37,972 bases of DNA from a bacterium (GTDB lineage: Bacteria; Myxococcota_A; UBA9042), in contig JAUIAC010000025.1 in assembly GCA_030425545.1 (NCBI GenBank), forward strand, positions 1 through 37,972. The letters run 5' to 3'. Made by a program: the position numbers and the translations under genes. Positions 8,189-16,677 of this stretch are shown here, piece by piece (the first letter of the stretch is position 1; each line of letters begins with the position of its first letter). The notes under the pieces are model-generated. The model worked only from the letters and a program-made list of their open reading frames with translations, did no database searches and had not been told where the DNA came from.

Positions 8189-8665
8189 ATGGCGGAGTTC
8201 AACGGGGGTCTGGGCGGCGGGGGCATGCGCTTCGGCATCGTCGCGGCGCGGTTCAACGGCTTCATCGTCGAGGCGCTGGTGGCGGGGGCGCAGGACGCCC
8301 TGGTGCGGAGCGGGGTCGCTGCGGACGCGATCGACGTCGCGCGGGTGCCGGGCGCCTTCGAGATCCCGCTCGCCGCCCGCCGCATGGCCGGCACGGGCCG
8401 CTACGACGCGGTGATCTGCCTCGGCGCGGTGATCCGCGGCGCGACGTCCCACTACGACTTCGTGGCGGGCGAGGTGGCCAAGGGCATCGCGCGAGCCGCG
8501 GAAGAGAGCGGCCTGCCTGTGCTCTTCGGCGTGCTGACCACGGACACGATCGAGCAGGCCATCGAGCGCGCGGGCACCAAGGCCGGTAACAAGGGCGCCG
8601 AGTCTGCCATCGCGGCGATCGAGATGGTCGACCTGTTGCGTCAGATCGATCTGCCAGCTGGCTAG
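8189..8665 (+). CDS. ribH: 6,7-dimethyl-8-ribityllumazine synthase
   Basis: This enzyme condenses 5-amino-6-ribitylaminouracil with 3,4-dihydroxy-2-butanone 4-phosphate, the penultimate step of riboflavin synthesis. At 158 residues it has the usual length. Family landmarks are all present: [17 protein letters not shown], the [14 protein letters not shown] segment holding the catalytic His, and [18 protein letters not shown] for phosphate binding. The ATG follows a GGGGGGAG ribosome site. nusB follows after 15 nt; ribH-nusB is a widespread pairing. Other rib genes are not in the window. No FMN riboswitch is recognisable upstream. Confidence 0.97.
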   Translation: MAEFNGGLGGGGMRFGIVAARFNGFIVEALVAGAQDALVRSGVAADAIDVARVPGAFEIPLAARRMAGTGRYDAVICLGAVIRGATSHYDFVAGEVAKGIARAAEESGLPVLFGVLTTDTIEQAIERAGTKAGNKGAESAIAAIEMVDLLRQIDLPAG

Positions 8666-8680
8666 CCAAGGAGCGACGAC

Positions 8681-9226
8681 ATGGGTATCCGCCGACGCTC
8701 ACGCGAGTGCGCGCTACAGATCTTGTATGGCATCGACTGGAACACGCAGGACGCCACCATCGCGTGCGACCTGTACTGGGACCGCTTCGCCGGGGAGCGG
8801 CCGGCGGCGTATGCGCAGATCCGCGCTGGCAGCGACGAGCTCGTGATCGGCGTGGTGCAGCACCGCGCCGCGATCGACGACGTGCTGCGGGCGAGCTCAC
8901 ACAACTGGAAGTTGGACCGCATGAGCGTGGTCGATCGCAACATCCTGCGCATGGGCGCGTATGAGCTGCTCTTCTCGAAGGGCGCCGCGCCGCGCAAGGT
9001 CGTGCTCAACGAGGCGATCGAGATCGCCAAGAAGTTCGGCAGCAAGGACAGCGGCGGCTTCGTCAACGGCGTGCTCCACCAGGTGAGCTTGCGCAAGGGG
9101 GGCCAGCCGAGCCCGCCCAGCCCCGCCGACCCCGAACCCGCCAGCCCCGAGTCGGCGAGCGCCGAGTCCGTCAGCGCGGGGGCAGCCGGCGGAACTGGCC
9201 CAGGAGACGAAGGAGCCTCGGTGTGA
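8681..9226 (+). CDS. nusB: Transcription antitermination factor NusB
   Basis: NusB binds boxA RNA with S10 (NusE) and supports rRNA antitermination. Residues 1-140 match the all-helical family: RRRSRECALQILYGIDW at the start, MSVVDRNILRMGAYELLF and KVVLNEAIEIAKKFGS in the second half, ending FVNGVLHQV. The protein is 181 residues against about 140 usually; the extra C-terminal 40 residues are a Pro/Ser/Ala/Glu tail with repeated PASPE/SAE units and look disordered. AGGAG precedes the ATG. The last codons overlap the next gene by 4 nt (GTGA), so the two are probably co-translated. Confidence 0.95.
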   Translation: MGIRRRSRECALQILYGIDWNTQDATIACDLYWDRFAGERPAAYAQIRAGSDELVIGVVQHRAAIDDVLRASSHNWKLDRMSVVDRNILRMGAYELLFSKGAAPRKVVLNEAIEIAKKFGSKDSGGFVNGVLHQVSLRKGGQPSPPSPADPEPASPESASAESVSAGAAGGTGPGDEGASV

Positions 9227-10587
9227 AGTTGCGCTATGCCGAGCCGGGCCTCTACGAGCTCGACAAGGAGCGAGCGGTCTGCCTGGTGCTGACCGCGTTC
9301 GCCGACGACCGCCCGCTGCGCGGGCTCGCCGGCCGTGTGGACTGGCGGCTCAACGGCAGGATCTCCAAGCTGATGCTGCGCGACTTCGTCGACGGCCACT
9401 TTGGCGAGACGATGCTGACGCCGCTCGAGAGCCGGCTGCCTTTCGACCGGCTGCTCTTCGTCGGCATGGGCGCCCGCAGCGAGTTCAGCGAGCGCCGCTT
9501 CGGCGAGATCTGCCGGATCACCTTCGACACCCTGGCGCGGATGCATGTCACCGACTTCGCCATGGCGCTGCCGGGCCGAATCGGGCTGGACGTGGGTCTG
9601 CGGCAGGCGCTCCACGGCTGGGAGGAGGGCATCGCCGGGGCCTTCCCAGCCGAGCAGATTCAGGCGCTGAACATCTGTCTGATCGAAGGCGCCGAGGTGC
9701 AGCGAGAGCTGGTCGAGCCGCTGCGTCGCATCTGTCGCGGGCTCGACGAGCAGGCGGAGACCGCCATCGCCCAGGCGGAGTTCGTCGAGGGCGTCGCTCC
9801 AGCAGCCCGCCACGCCACGGCCAAGACGGCCCGAGCGCCGGCGGCCCCTCGTGACGACGAAGAGGGCTTCAGCGCGGCCCGCCGACGCGACTGGTCCACC
9901 GGCATGTTTCGCATCATCGAGACGCCGGACGAGCCCGACGACGACGACGAGATCGCCGTGGCCGACGTGCCCGAGAGCAAGCGGCGGTCCGGCCTCTTCA
10001 CCATCCCAGACGCGCCCGCCGGGGCGGTCGACAGCGCGCGGCGCAACCGCGAGCTTCGGCCGCTGGAGCCCGACTGGCGGCGCAACCCAAGCCCAGGTGC
10101 AGGTCCCCGCGCACCGACGGACCGCGTTGAGCCCGCGCCCCGCGCCCGCGAGTTCACCGTGGCGCGGCGCCCCTCGGGCCAGTTTGCTGCGGTGCGCCGC
10201 GCGTCGGGTCAGTACGAGATCCCGGTCCAACGTCGCACGCCGGACTTCGACGCGCCCCCCGTGGCCCCGCCCTCGGAGCCGGTCGACCGCGTGCGGCGCC
10301 GCGCCTCTGGCTCGTTCCCCGCGGTGCGGGTGCCCCCGCGCCCACCGACGCCACAGGTCGCCAGGGTCCCCGTGCGCCGCGCGACGCAACCCCACACCGC
10401 CGCACGCCCCGAGACGGAGCCGACGGCCCGGCCCGGTGTCCACGTGGAGCCCCCCCTGCTCGACGATGGCGAGTTTGACGAGCCCAAGCTGAGCGACGCC
10501 TTTCTGCGGAGCCGCGAAGACAGTCAGCGGCTGCGAGCTCAGGCGGAGGCGGACGACCCGGACTTCGACGCGGGCTGGGACCTCTGA
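9223..10587 (+). CDS. M17-peptidase N-terminal-like protein with disordered RRxSG tail
   Basis: A 454-residue protein whose GTG start overlaps the nusB stop (GTGA). Residues 1-185 resemble the N-terminal (macro-like) domain of leucyl aminopeptidases, with LPFDRLLFVGMGARSEFSERRF as the clearest segment, but the M17 catalytic metal-binding domain is absent, so it should not be a peptidase. Residues about 190-454 are Pro/Arg/Asp-rich and probably disordered. In them an Arg-Arg-x-Ser/Thr-Gly-x-aromatic motif recurs: RRDWSTGMF (221), KRRSGLF (253), RRPSGQF (315), RRASGQY (325) and RRRASGSF (358). These look like basophilic kinase sites or short docking motifs (inference). Coupling to nusB may reflect simple operon packing. 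AGGAG lies 6 nt before the start. Confidence 0.75.
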   Translation: MKLRYAEPGLYELDKERAVCLVLTAFADDRPLRGLAGRVDWRLNGRISKLMLRDFVDGHFGETMLTPLESRLPFDRLLFVGMGARSEFSERRFGEICRITFDTLARMHVTDFAMALPGRIGLDVGLRQALHGWEEGIAGAFPAEQIQALNICLIEGAEVQRELVEPLRRICRGLDEQAETAIAQAEFVEGVAPAARHATAKTARAPAAPRDDEEGFSAARRRDWSTGMFRIIETPDEPDDDDEIAVADVPESKRRSGLFTIPDAPAGAVDSARRNRELRPLEPDWRRNPSPGAGPRAPTDRVEPAPRAREFTVARRPSGQFAAVRRASGQYEIPVQRRTPDFDAPPVAPPSEPVDRVRRRASGSFPAVRVPPRPPTPQVARVPVRRATQPHTAARPETEPTARPGVHVEPPLLDDGEFDEPKLSDAFLRSREDSQRLRAQAEADDPDFDAGWDL

Positions 10588-10601
10588 GTCGCGCGTGAGC
10601 G

Positions 10602-10670
10602 TCGGCGCTCAGGCGACGGGCGCTCAGGCGTCGGGCGCTCAGGCGTCGGGCGCTCAGGCGTCGGGCGCTC
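10602..10670. repeat. 15-bp tandem repeat (minisatellite)
   Basis: The unit CGGGCGCTCAGGCGT occurs exactly at 10617-10631, 10632-10646 and 10647-10661, with a diverged copy before (10602-10616) and a 9-bp partial copy after (10662-10670). It lies between the stops of two convergent genes, starting 15 nt past the plus-strand stop. GGCGCTC and GAGCGTC segments allow small hairpins, so it may help to end transcription. The 15-bp period keeps the reading frame, but no gene is credible here. Confidence 0.9.
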
Positions 10671-10739
10671 GTGGACGCGTCGGTCCGCGCTGGAGTGGTC
10701 GCGGCGGTCGACACGGCACCCGCGGTCGACGACCTCCGC

Positions 10740-12560
10740 TCAGTACGTCGTAGGCGCCGACGATCCCATGGTCAGCACCCGGGTCAGCACGTCGCCCTGC
10801 TCGTTCATCGCGTGTTGGAGCTGGACGCGGTTCACCAGTCGGCGGCGCATGAGCCACGGACGCCAGAACTTGGCCGGCATCGCGTAGCTCCCGCGGCCGA
10901 CCTCCGGACGATAGCGCAGCGTGCGCGCGATGAAGTCCGCGGCGTTGTCGCGATAGGGCGGCGGCCAACCGAGGGCGACAGCGTAGCCCGTGAGGTCGCG
11001 GCGCGAGTGCCCCTCCACCTCCAGACCGCGCAGCCGGAAGCCGGCCACGACCAGCTCGGCGCGGGTCTGCCCGGGTGGAACGCTGGCGAGAAAGCCGTGC
11101 CACAGCGTGACCTCCTCTTGTGGCGTTGGGCTCAAGTTGACGACGTTGTGGCTCCCGGCCAGCACCAGGTCGACGGTGGAGCGGTTGGTGATGCGCTCGA
11201 GCCCGGTGCGCGCCGCACGCCGAACGTCGTCGTTGGCGTCGGTGAGCAGCGGCACCAGGAGCTGGGCCGCCGCGAGCGAGCCCGAGGTCGCGAGCAGAGA
11301 CGCCGCCCGCAGACGCACCGTCAGACGTCGACCGGCGGGCCCGCGCAGCGTGCGGGTGTCGTGCAGGCAGCGAGCGATGGGCTCCACCGCCCGCAGCTCG
11401 GCCAGCACGTCGAGCCAGGCGCTGGCCACCCGTGGGCTGTCTTCGTCGGCCAGCAGCTCGCCCAGCAGCGCCACGGTCTGGTCGGCGTCGAGCCAGCGCA
11501 GCGCGGCGGCCGCTCGGATTCGGACGTCCGCGGCGGGGTCGTCGAGCAGCGCGACCAGGCGCGCTGTGGCGGCGCGGTCTTCGTAGAGACCGAGCAGGTA
11601 GGCCGCCCCCGCCCGCGTCGCCGCGCGGCTGGAGCGCAGGGCCCGCCGCAGCCGCGGCAGCCGACGGCGGACGGCGGGGTGGCGCCCCGTCGCGCTGTGC
11701 GGCGCCCGCCCGGCCATGACACACCCCTCGGCGAGGTCGTCAGCCGTGCACGCGACACGGAGGTGCAGGTGATCGTTGTGGGCAGCGGCACGCCTGGGCT
11801 GGTGCAGCAGCCGGGCCGCTTGCTGCAGCAGGTCCTCTGGCTCCTTGCTCGCGCGGGCGAAGTCCAGCATCACCCGGCGAAGCCAGCGCGCGACAAAGAT
11901 GCGCTGCATCCTCGCGTGCGGGCAGAGCAGCAGCCCTTTGACCAAGGTCCAGTTGGCCGCCACGTCGAAGACCATGGGCTCTGGGCTGTCGCTCGCGAGC
12001 AGGTCACGCCCGAAGTGGTAGAGGTGTGAGGGCGTGGCGATGGTGCCGTTGGGGCGCCGCGCGTAGAACGCCAGGTCCGCGTCTCGACCGTTGTTGTGCG
12101 ACACGCTCCACGGCAGGTCGCCGCCCGCGCGTCGGGAGAAGTTGCCGAGGTGCAGGACGTGACCGGGGTGCGCCTGGGCGACTCCGGCCGCGGCGCAGAG
12201 CACCTGGGCGCGCAGCTCGTCGGTGGTGAAGCGGGTGTTGCGTGGCGCGACCTTGTCGAGAAAGCGGTGGTGCGGCCCTTCGGCCGGGATCTCGGCGGCT
12301 CGGGCGAGATAGCCTGCGGTCACCGTGCCAACGGACACCGAGCCGCTCGAACGGCTGGCGATGCGGGGGTGATAGGCCTCACCCAAGGGCATGACGTAGG
12401 CCTCGATGCGCGAGTCCACGCCGCGCCGACCCGCCCGTTGTGGCCCCTCTGAGCCGCGCAGCGCCAGGGCGGGGAGCGCGGTCGCGCTGGCGAGCACGGC
12501 GATCAGCACCGACAGGCCAAGCCGGTGCGGTCGCGCCCCTTGTGCCACCGTTGCCACCAT
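10740..12560 (-). CDS. MepA-like murein endopeptidase with C-terminal HEAT-like repeats
   Basis: A 606-residue exported protein. Residues 1-35 look like a signal peptide. Residues about 60-270 form a LAS-type metallopeptidase of the MepA (M74) group: SHNNGRDADLAF gives the HxxxxxxD zinc ligands (His155, Asp162) and HNDHLHLRV the HxH pair (His264, His266). Such enzymes cut D-Ala-mDAP cross-bridges in the periplasm. From about residue 300 to 460 the protein consists of Leu/Ala/Arg-rich helical repeats with VRxRAAxAL signatures typical of HEAT/PBS-lyase repeats, followed by an unassigned 140-residue C-terminus. E. coli MepA has no such extension. The ATG chosen has GGAGG 6 nt upstream; an in-frame codon 12 residues earlier lacks one. 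It lies downstream of pgsA on the same strand. Confidence 0.85.
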   Translation of the reverse strand: MVATVAQGARPHRLGLSVLIAVLASATALPALALRGSEGPQRAGRRGVDSRIEAYVMPLGEAYHPRIASRSSGSVSVGTVTAGYLARAAEIPAEGPHHRFLDKVAPRNTRFTTDELRAQVLCAAAGVAQAHPGHVLHLGNFSRRAGGDLPWSVSHNNGRDADLAFYARRPNGTIATPSHLYHFGRDLLASDSPEPMVFDVAANWTLVKGLLLCPHARMQRIFVARWLRRVMLDFARASKEPEDLLQQAARLLHQPRRAAAHNDHLHLRVACTADDLAEGCVMAGRAPHSATGRHPAVRRRLPRLRRALRSSRAATRAGAAYLLGLYEDRAATARLVALLDDPAADVRIRAAAALRWLDADQTVALLGELLADEDSPRVASAWLDVLAELRAVEPIARCLHDTRTLRGPAGRRLTVRLRAASLLATSGSLAAAQLLVPLLTDANDDVRRAARTGLERITNRSTVDLVLAGSHNVVNLSPTPQEEVTLWHGFLASVPPGQTRAELVVAGFRLRGLEVEGHSRRDLTGYAVALGWPPPYRDNAADFIARTLRYRPEVGRGSYAMPAKFWRPWLMRRRLVNRVQLQHAMNEQGDVLTRVLTMGSSAPTTY

Positions 12561-12701
12561 CGTTCGCCTCCGAGCACCCACACACGTCAGACGCACCGTG
12601 TCGCTACGAGATTCACGATAGCAGGTCCCCCGGGGCTCGCCAGTTGCTGCGCCGCCCCGGGGGCGTTGGGGACTCCCGCGCCGTCGGGCGGGTCGGCGTG
12701 G

Positions 12702-13412
12702 CTACTCGGGACCGGGATCGGACGAGCGGGCCTGAGCCTTCAAGCCCAGCGCTCCCCGCAGGAACGTGCCCATGTAGCCGCCCGCGCTGAGGAGGGAGAA
12801 GACCATGCTGGTCAGCACCAACGCGAGGCCCACCCGGTGGTAGTCGATGACCGCGTCGAACACGCCGAAGTCGGTGTGCAGCGGGAAGTGGATCAGCATC
12901 CCACCGAGGCCGCACATCTGGAGCGCGGTCTTCCACTTGCCAAAGCGGTCGGAGGCCAGGTGAATGCCCGCCTCGGTCGCGATGGCGCGGAGCCCGGTGA
13001 TGCCGATCTCGCGCGAGAGAAGCAGCGCGACCAGCCACGCCGGCGCGCGGTCCAGCCGCACCAGCTGGAGCAGCGCCACCATGACCAGCAGCTTGTCGGC
13101 CAGGGGATCCATGAAGCGGCCAAACATGCTCTGCAGGTCGAGCTTGCGCGCCAGCCAGCCGTCGAGGAAGTCCGTCACGGACGCGCCGAAGAAGAGCAAC
13201 GCCGCCCAGAACGCAGCCCAGCGCGCGTCCCACGGCCCATAGGCCAGCGCGTCGCTGCGATCCATCAGCCAGAATACGACCGGGATGATGGCCACCCGCC
13301 CCATGGTCAGCGAGTTCGGCAGGTTGAAGAGCTCCTCACGGAGCGCTGAGCGCTGCTTGGCCTTCGCCCTGGCGTTGCGTGAGGCCGCGGGGTCGGTCTG
13401 CGATGGGCTCAC
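12702..13412 (-). CDS. pgsA: CDP-diacylglycerol-glycerol-3-phosphate 3-phosphatidyltransferase
   Basis: PgsA makes phosphatidylglycerophosphate from CDP-diacylglycerol and glycerol 3-phosphate in the inner membrane, the committed step to phosphatidylglycerol and cardiolipin. The CDP-alcohol phosphatidyltransferase signature DGx2ARx8Gx3Dx3D is complete (DGWLAR, then GRFMDPLAD). The start LFNLPNSLTMGRVAIIPV is typical of PgsA, as is SREIGITGLRAIA; several membrane helices follow. I chose the GTG at 13410-13412 (SPSQTDPAASRN...; 236 residues) because AGGAG lies 5 nt upstream; a longer frame to 13526 would add 38 Pro/Arg-rich residues without a clear ribosome site. The mepA-like gene follows after 141 nt. 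Confidence 0.9.
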   Translation of the reverse strand: MSPSQTDPAASRNARAKAKQRSALREELFNLPNSLTMGRVAIIPVVFWLMDRSDALAYGPWDARWAAFWAALLFFGASVTDFLDGWLARKLDLQSMFGRFMDPLADKLLVMVALLQLVRLDRAPAWLVALLLSREIGITGLRAIATEAGIHLASDRFGKWKTALQMCGLGGMLIHFPLHTDFGVFDAVIDYHRVGLALVLTSMVFSLLSAGGYMGTFLRGALGLKAQARSSDPGPE

Positions 13413-13723
13413 GCGGGCTCCTGTGCGGTGGAGAGAGGGCCGGCGATGTGCGGGAGAGCCGGGTCGGCGACGTGCGCCGGGTTCGTCGTTCAGCTGGGAC
13501 GCCACAGGCTGGCCCGCGTAACGCATGGGACCATACCAGCGTCTAAGGGGGGAGCAACCGTGGGCAGCGGACGTCGCGCCCCGCCCGTGGGAATGCTTCG
13601 ACAGCCCCGGTACCTGTGTTGAGATCGTGCCTCGCTTGCCCGGAGGAGTGCGGCGTTGCTAGCAGGGCGTGGACAGTGCTGGTATGAGAGGCGCGTGTCA
13701 CCCGGTCTGGGAGAGGTGGTGTG
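13413..13723. other. Divergent intergenic region, pgsA / dsbD-like
   Basis: About 310 bases. A possible plus-strand promoter is TTGCTA (13656-13661), 18 nt, TGGTAT (13680-13685), roughly 40 nt before the dsbD-like start; its -10 is weak. I see no good minus-strand promoter for pgsA and no RNA gene. Confidence 0.4.
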
Positions 13724-15049
13724 ATGGAAGGTTCTCTGCTGACGTACGCTGGTGAGGCGTTCCTTGGCGGCGTCATCTTGAACGTGATGCCGTGCGTGCT
13801 GCCGGTGCTCACCATGAAGGTGTTTCACGTCATCGAGCGCGCAGGCGAGGCCCCTCGCGAGAATCGACTCCACGGCCTGGCCTACGCCGGCGGCGTCATG
13901 GCCACCTTCGCGCTCTTCGCGGCCGCCATCCTCGTCATCCGCGCCGGCGGCGAGAGCTTCGGCTGGGGCATGCACTTCCAGTCGCCCGCCTTTGTCGCCG
14001 TCATGGCTGCGCTGGTCTTCGCCTTCGGCCTGAACGCGCTCGGCGTGTTCGAGTTCACCATCAGCGTGAGCGGCGGCGGCGGCAAGGAGGGCTACGCGGG
14101 CTCGTTCGTCAACGGCGTGGTCGCCTCGATCATGGCGACGCCGTGCTCGGCTCCCTTCCTCGGCTCCGCAGCGGCCTTCGCCCTGGGCTCGGGGGCGGCG
14201 ATGTGGGAGACCGCCCTGCTCTTCCTGCTGATCGGCTTCGGGCTGGCCTTCCCCTTCCTGCTGATCTCGTTCGTGCCGGCGGTGGGCAAGATCTTGCCGC
14301 GTCCAGGCGCGTGGATGGAGACCTTCAAGCAGGCCATGGGCTTCACGCTGGTGGGCGCGGCGATCTGGCTCCTCACCGTGCTGCAGAATCAGATCAGCAG
14401 CGACGGCTTCGCCTGGTTTCTGTGGTTCATGTGGGTCCTGGGCATCGCGCTGTGGTCCCTCGATCACTTCGGTGGGCTCATGCACAGCCTGGCGCGGCGC
14501 ATGACCGTCCGCGGGCTGGCGGCTGCGGCCGTCGTCGGCGCAGCGGTGTGGATGGTAGACCTGTCGCCCAAGCCCACGCCGAGCGTGACCGTGGCGAAGA
14601 GCGAGGGGCCGGTGGTCATGGACGACCAGATCAACTGGGCGCCCTTCGACGCGACGCGGGTGAGCAAGGCCGCCGGGAGCTGTCGGCCGGTGTTCATGGA
14701 CTTCACGGCCGACTGGTGCGCCAACTGCAAGACCAACGAGAAGGTGTTCATCGAGACGGAGAAGATCCGCACCGTGCTCCAAGACACCAAGATCCTGCCG
14801 ATGAAGGCGGACATGACCAACGAGAACGAGGAGATCGAGGAGTGGCTCGAGAAGCTCGGCCGCTCGGGCATCCCCGCCTATGTCATCTACCTCCCCGACG
14901 GCACGCACGACCTGCTGCCCGAGGCCATCACCACCGACATGCTGGCTGAGCGGCTGAACAAGGCGAACGCGAAGTTCCCGGTCGCCGCGCGCGGCAAGAG
15001 CTGCGCGGCGGCGGCGAAGAAGCCAAGCCCCAAGACCGCGACGCTCTAG
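13724..15049 (+). CDS. DsbD/ScsB-like thiol-disulfide interchange protein
   Basis: A 441-residue membrane protein that should carry reducing power from cytoplasmic thioredoxin to the periplasm. It has the transmembrane beta domain with the Cys pair in NVMPCVLPVL (Cys24) and ATPCSAPFLG (Cys141), and a C-terminal thioredoxin-like gamma domain with DWCANC (331-335) and cis-Pro in SGIPAYV. The N-terminal periplasmic alpha domain of E. coli DsbD is missing, so electrons must pass to a separate partner. The tail ends with a Lys/Ala/Pro-rich stretch. ATG with GAGAGG 7 nt upstream is preferred over the GTG one codon earlier. It is convergent with ftsZ across a shared terminator. Confidence 0.9.
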   Translation: MEGSLLTYAGEAFLGGVILNVMPCVLPVLTMKVFHVIERAGEAPRENRLHGLAYAGGVMATFALFAAAILVIRAGGESFGWGMHFQSPAFVAVMAALVFAFGLNALGVFEFTISVSGGGGKEGYAGSFVNGVVASIMATPCSAPFLGSAAAFALGSGAAMWETALLFLLIGFGLAFPFLLISFVPAVGKILPRPGAWMETFKQAMGFTLVGAAIWLLTVLQNQISSDGFAWFLWFMWVLGIALWSLDHFGGLMHSLARRMTVRGLAAAAVVGAAVWMVDLSPKPTPSVTVAKSEGPVVMDDQINWAPFDATRVSKAAGSCRPVFMDFTADWCANCKTNEKVFIETEKIRTVLQDTKILPMKADMTNENEEIEEWLEKLGRSGIPAYVIYLPDGTHDLLPEAITTDMLAERLNKANAKFPVAARGKSCAAAAKKPSPKTATL

Positions 15050-15126
15050 CGAAGCGCGCTGACCGCCAGGCGTGTTGCGCTGCGGGCTGGCGTACGCGGC
15101 GCAAGGGAGCCCCCGTCGAACGCAGC

Positions 15127-15155
15127 GAGCCCGCCACGGGATCCGTGGCGGGCTC
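15127..15155. terminator. Bidirectional hairpin between dsbD-like gene and ftsZ
   Basis: Perfect 12-bp stem GAGCCCGCCACG (15127-15138) with its complement at 15144-15155 and a GGATC loop. It lies between two convergent stops, 34 nt past ftsZ and 77 nt past the dsbD-like gene. No long T-run follows on either side, so termination may be hairpin-plus-Rho; it marks the end of the dcw operon. Confidence 0.7.
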
Positions 15156-15189
15156 GTCTGATCTCTGCAGCGCGCCGGAGCGCGCGTCG

Positions 15190-16575
15190 CTACTTGCGCA
15201 TGAACGCCGGCTTGTCGATCTCTGTCGCGGTGGGATCCACCGTGAAGGGGTTGCGCATCACCGGCTCCCGCTTGAGGGCTGCCGAGGTGTTGGTGCGCTG
15301 AAAGGTCGGCGCGTCGAGGTCCCCCGCGCGGCCACCTGGACGCAGGGCGTGCTGCTGCGGCGGCTGGGGCGCGGTCGGCGGCGGCGGGATCGGCGCCGTG
15401 GGGCGACTGTGGTGCGCCGCAGGGCGGAGCACCTGCCGGGTCTCCGGCTCGGCGATGCCGAAGGCGGCCTCGGCCTCGCGGGCGCCGACGTACACGGGCA
15501 CCTGCTCCTGCACCTCAGCCTGGTGCTGCACCGGCTCCTGCGAGGCCGGCTGCGACACGGGCTGCATGCGCTGCTGCCAGACCTGCCGCTCCTCTTCGCG
15601 CACCTTCGCGGCGCGGTCGAAGCCGGTCGCCACGACGGTGATGCGGATCTCGTCGCCCATGGTCGGGTCGACCACCGCGCCGAAGATGGTGTCCGTGTCC
15701 TCGTGGACCGCGTCCTGGATCAGGCTGAGCGCGGCGTTCACGTCGCGCAGCGACGTCTTCGCCCCACCGGTGATGTTCACCAGCAGGCCGGTGGCTCCCT
15801 CGATGCGCACGTCCTCCAGCAGCGGGCTGCTGATGGCCTGCTGCGCTGCCTCGCGCGCCCGGTCTGGCCCGGTCGCAGCGCCGGTGCCCATGAGCGCCAT
15901 GCCGCGGCCCTTCATGATGGTGACGACGTCGGCGAAGTCGACGTTGATCAGGCCGGGCGTGAGGATGATGTCGCTGATGCCGCGGACCGCGTCGTGCAGC
16001 ACCGAGTCGGCCATCTTGAAGCCGTCGGTGAGGCTGGTGCTGTCGTCCGCCAGCTCGAGCAGGCGGTCGTTGGGGATGACGATGAGCGTGTCGACCGACT
16101 CGGCGAGCTCGCGCAGGCCGGCCTCCGCCCGCCTGGAGCGCGCCCGGCCCTCGAAGGTGAAGGGGCGGGTGACCACCGCCACCGTGAGCGCCCCGCACTC
16201 GCGAGCGATGCGCGCGATGACCGGCGCCGCCCCCGTGCCCGTGCCGCCGCCCATGCCGGCGGTGACAAAGACCATGTCGGCGTCTTTCACCGCCTCGCGG
16301 ATCGCGGCCTCGTCTTCCATCGCGGCGCGATGGCCGACGTCGGGGTTCGCGCCAGCGCCCAGGCCGCGGGTGATCGCCTGACCGATCTGCACCCGCTCCT
16401 GCGCCAAGCTGCGGTCGAGCGCCTGCTGATCGGTGTTGGCCACCATGTACGACACGTGGTCGAGGTGCGCCTCGACCATGTTGTTCACAGCGTTGCCGCC
16501 GCCGCCACCGACGCCGATGACCTTGAGCTTCGCCCCGACGGGGGTCTCGCTCTCTACCTCGATAAACTCGAACAT
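15190..16575 (-). CDS. ftsZ: Cell division protein FtsZ
   Basis: Tubulin-like GTPase that forms the Z-ring. The 461-residue protein has the GTP-binding signature GGGTGTG (109-115), the N-terminal [13 protein letters not shown] loop and the synergy (T7) loop [10 protein letters not shown] with its catalytic Asp. A Pro/Gln-rich linker of about 110 residues (around 335-445) leads to the C-terminal peptide [11 protein letters not shown], which binds FtsA and other partners. The ATG has AGGAG at 6-nt spacing. It is the last gene of the dcw run, separated from ftsA by 102 nt that contain a strong hairpin, so FtsZ output may be set separately from the coupled upstream genes. Confidence 0.98.
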   Translation of the reverse strand: MFEFIEVESETPVGAKLKVIGVGGGGGNAVNNMVEAHLDHVSYMVANTDQQALDRSLAQERVQIGQAITRGLGAGANPDVGHRAAMEDEAAIREAVKDADMVFVTAGMGGGTGTGAAPVIARIARECGALTVAVVTRPFTFEGRARSRRAEAGLRELAESVDTLIVIPNDRLLELADDSTSLTDGFKMADSVLHDAVRGISDIILTPGLINVDFADVVTIMKGRGMALMGTGAATGPDRAREAAQQAISSPLLEDVRIEGATGLLVNITGGAKTSLRDVNAALSLIQDAVHEDTDTIFGAVVDPTMGDEIRITVVATGFDRAAKVREEERQVWQQRMQPVSQPASQEPVQHQAEVQEQVPVYVGAREAEAAFGIAEPETRQVLRPAAHHSRPTAPIPPPPTAPQPPQQHALRPGGRAGDLDAPTFQRTNTSAALKREPVMRNPFTVDPTATEIDKPAFMRK

Positions 16576-16588
16576 GCCCTGCTCCTTT

Positions 16589-16635
16589 GTCGCCCTCTGT
16601 GCCGCAGCTGACTCGCCCTCAGCTGTGGCGGCGAC
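16589..16635 (-). promoter_or_regulatory. Stem-loop in the ftsA-ftsZ gap
   Basis: Arms 16601-16611 and 16619-16629 pair over 11 positions (GCCGCAGCTGA with TCAGCTGTGGC, one G-U type pair) around a 7-nt loop. The outer GTCGCC (16589-16594) and GGCGAC (16630-16635) extend the stem by 6 bp across a 6-nt bulge. On the transcript it ends just before the ftsZ ribosome site, so it could act as a processing site, attenuator or translation modulator. Function is inferred. Confidence 0.6.
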
Positions 16636-16677
16636 ATCTCGTGTTCCGCGCCCTGGCCCCTGGGTTGGGGCTGCGGG

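Noticed and set aside
10602..10670. Possible CRISPR array
   Set aside because: Units are 15 bp and contiguous with no spacers and no cas genes nearby; it is a plain tandem repeat.
15050..15189. Possible small RNA or tRNA between the dsbD-like gene and ftsZ
   Set aside because: Only the terminator hairpin is visible; no cloverleaf or conserved TFC-type arm was found.
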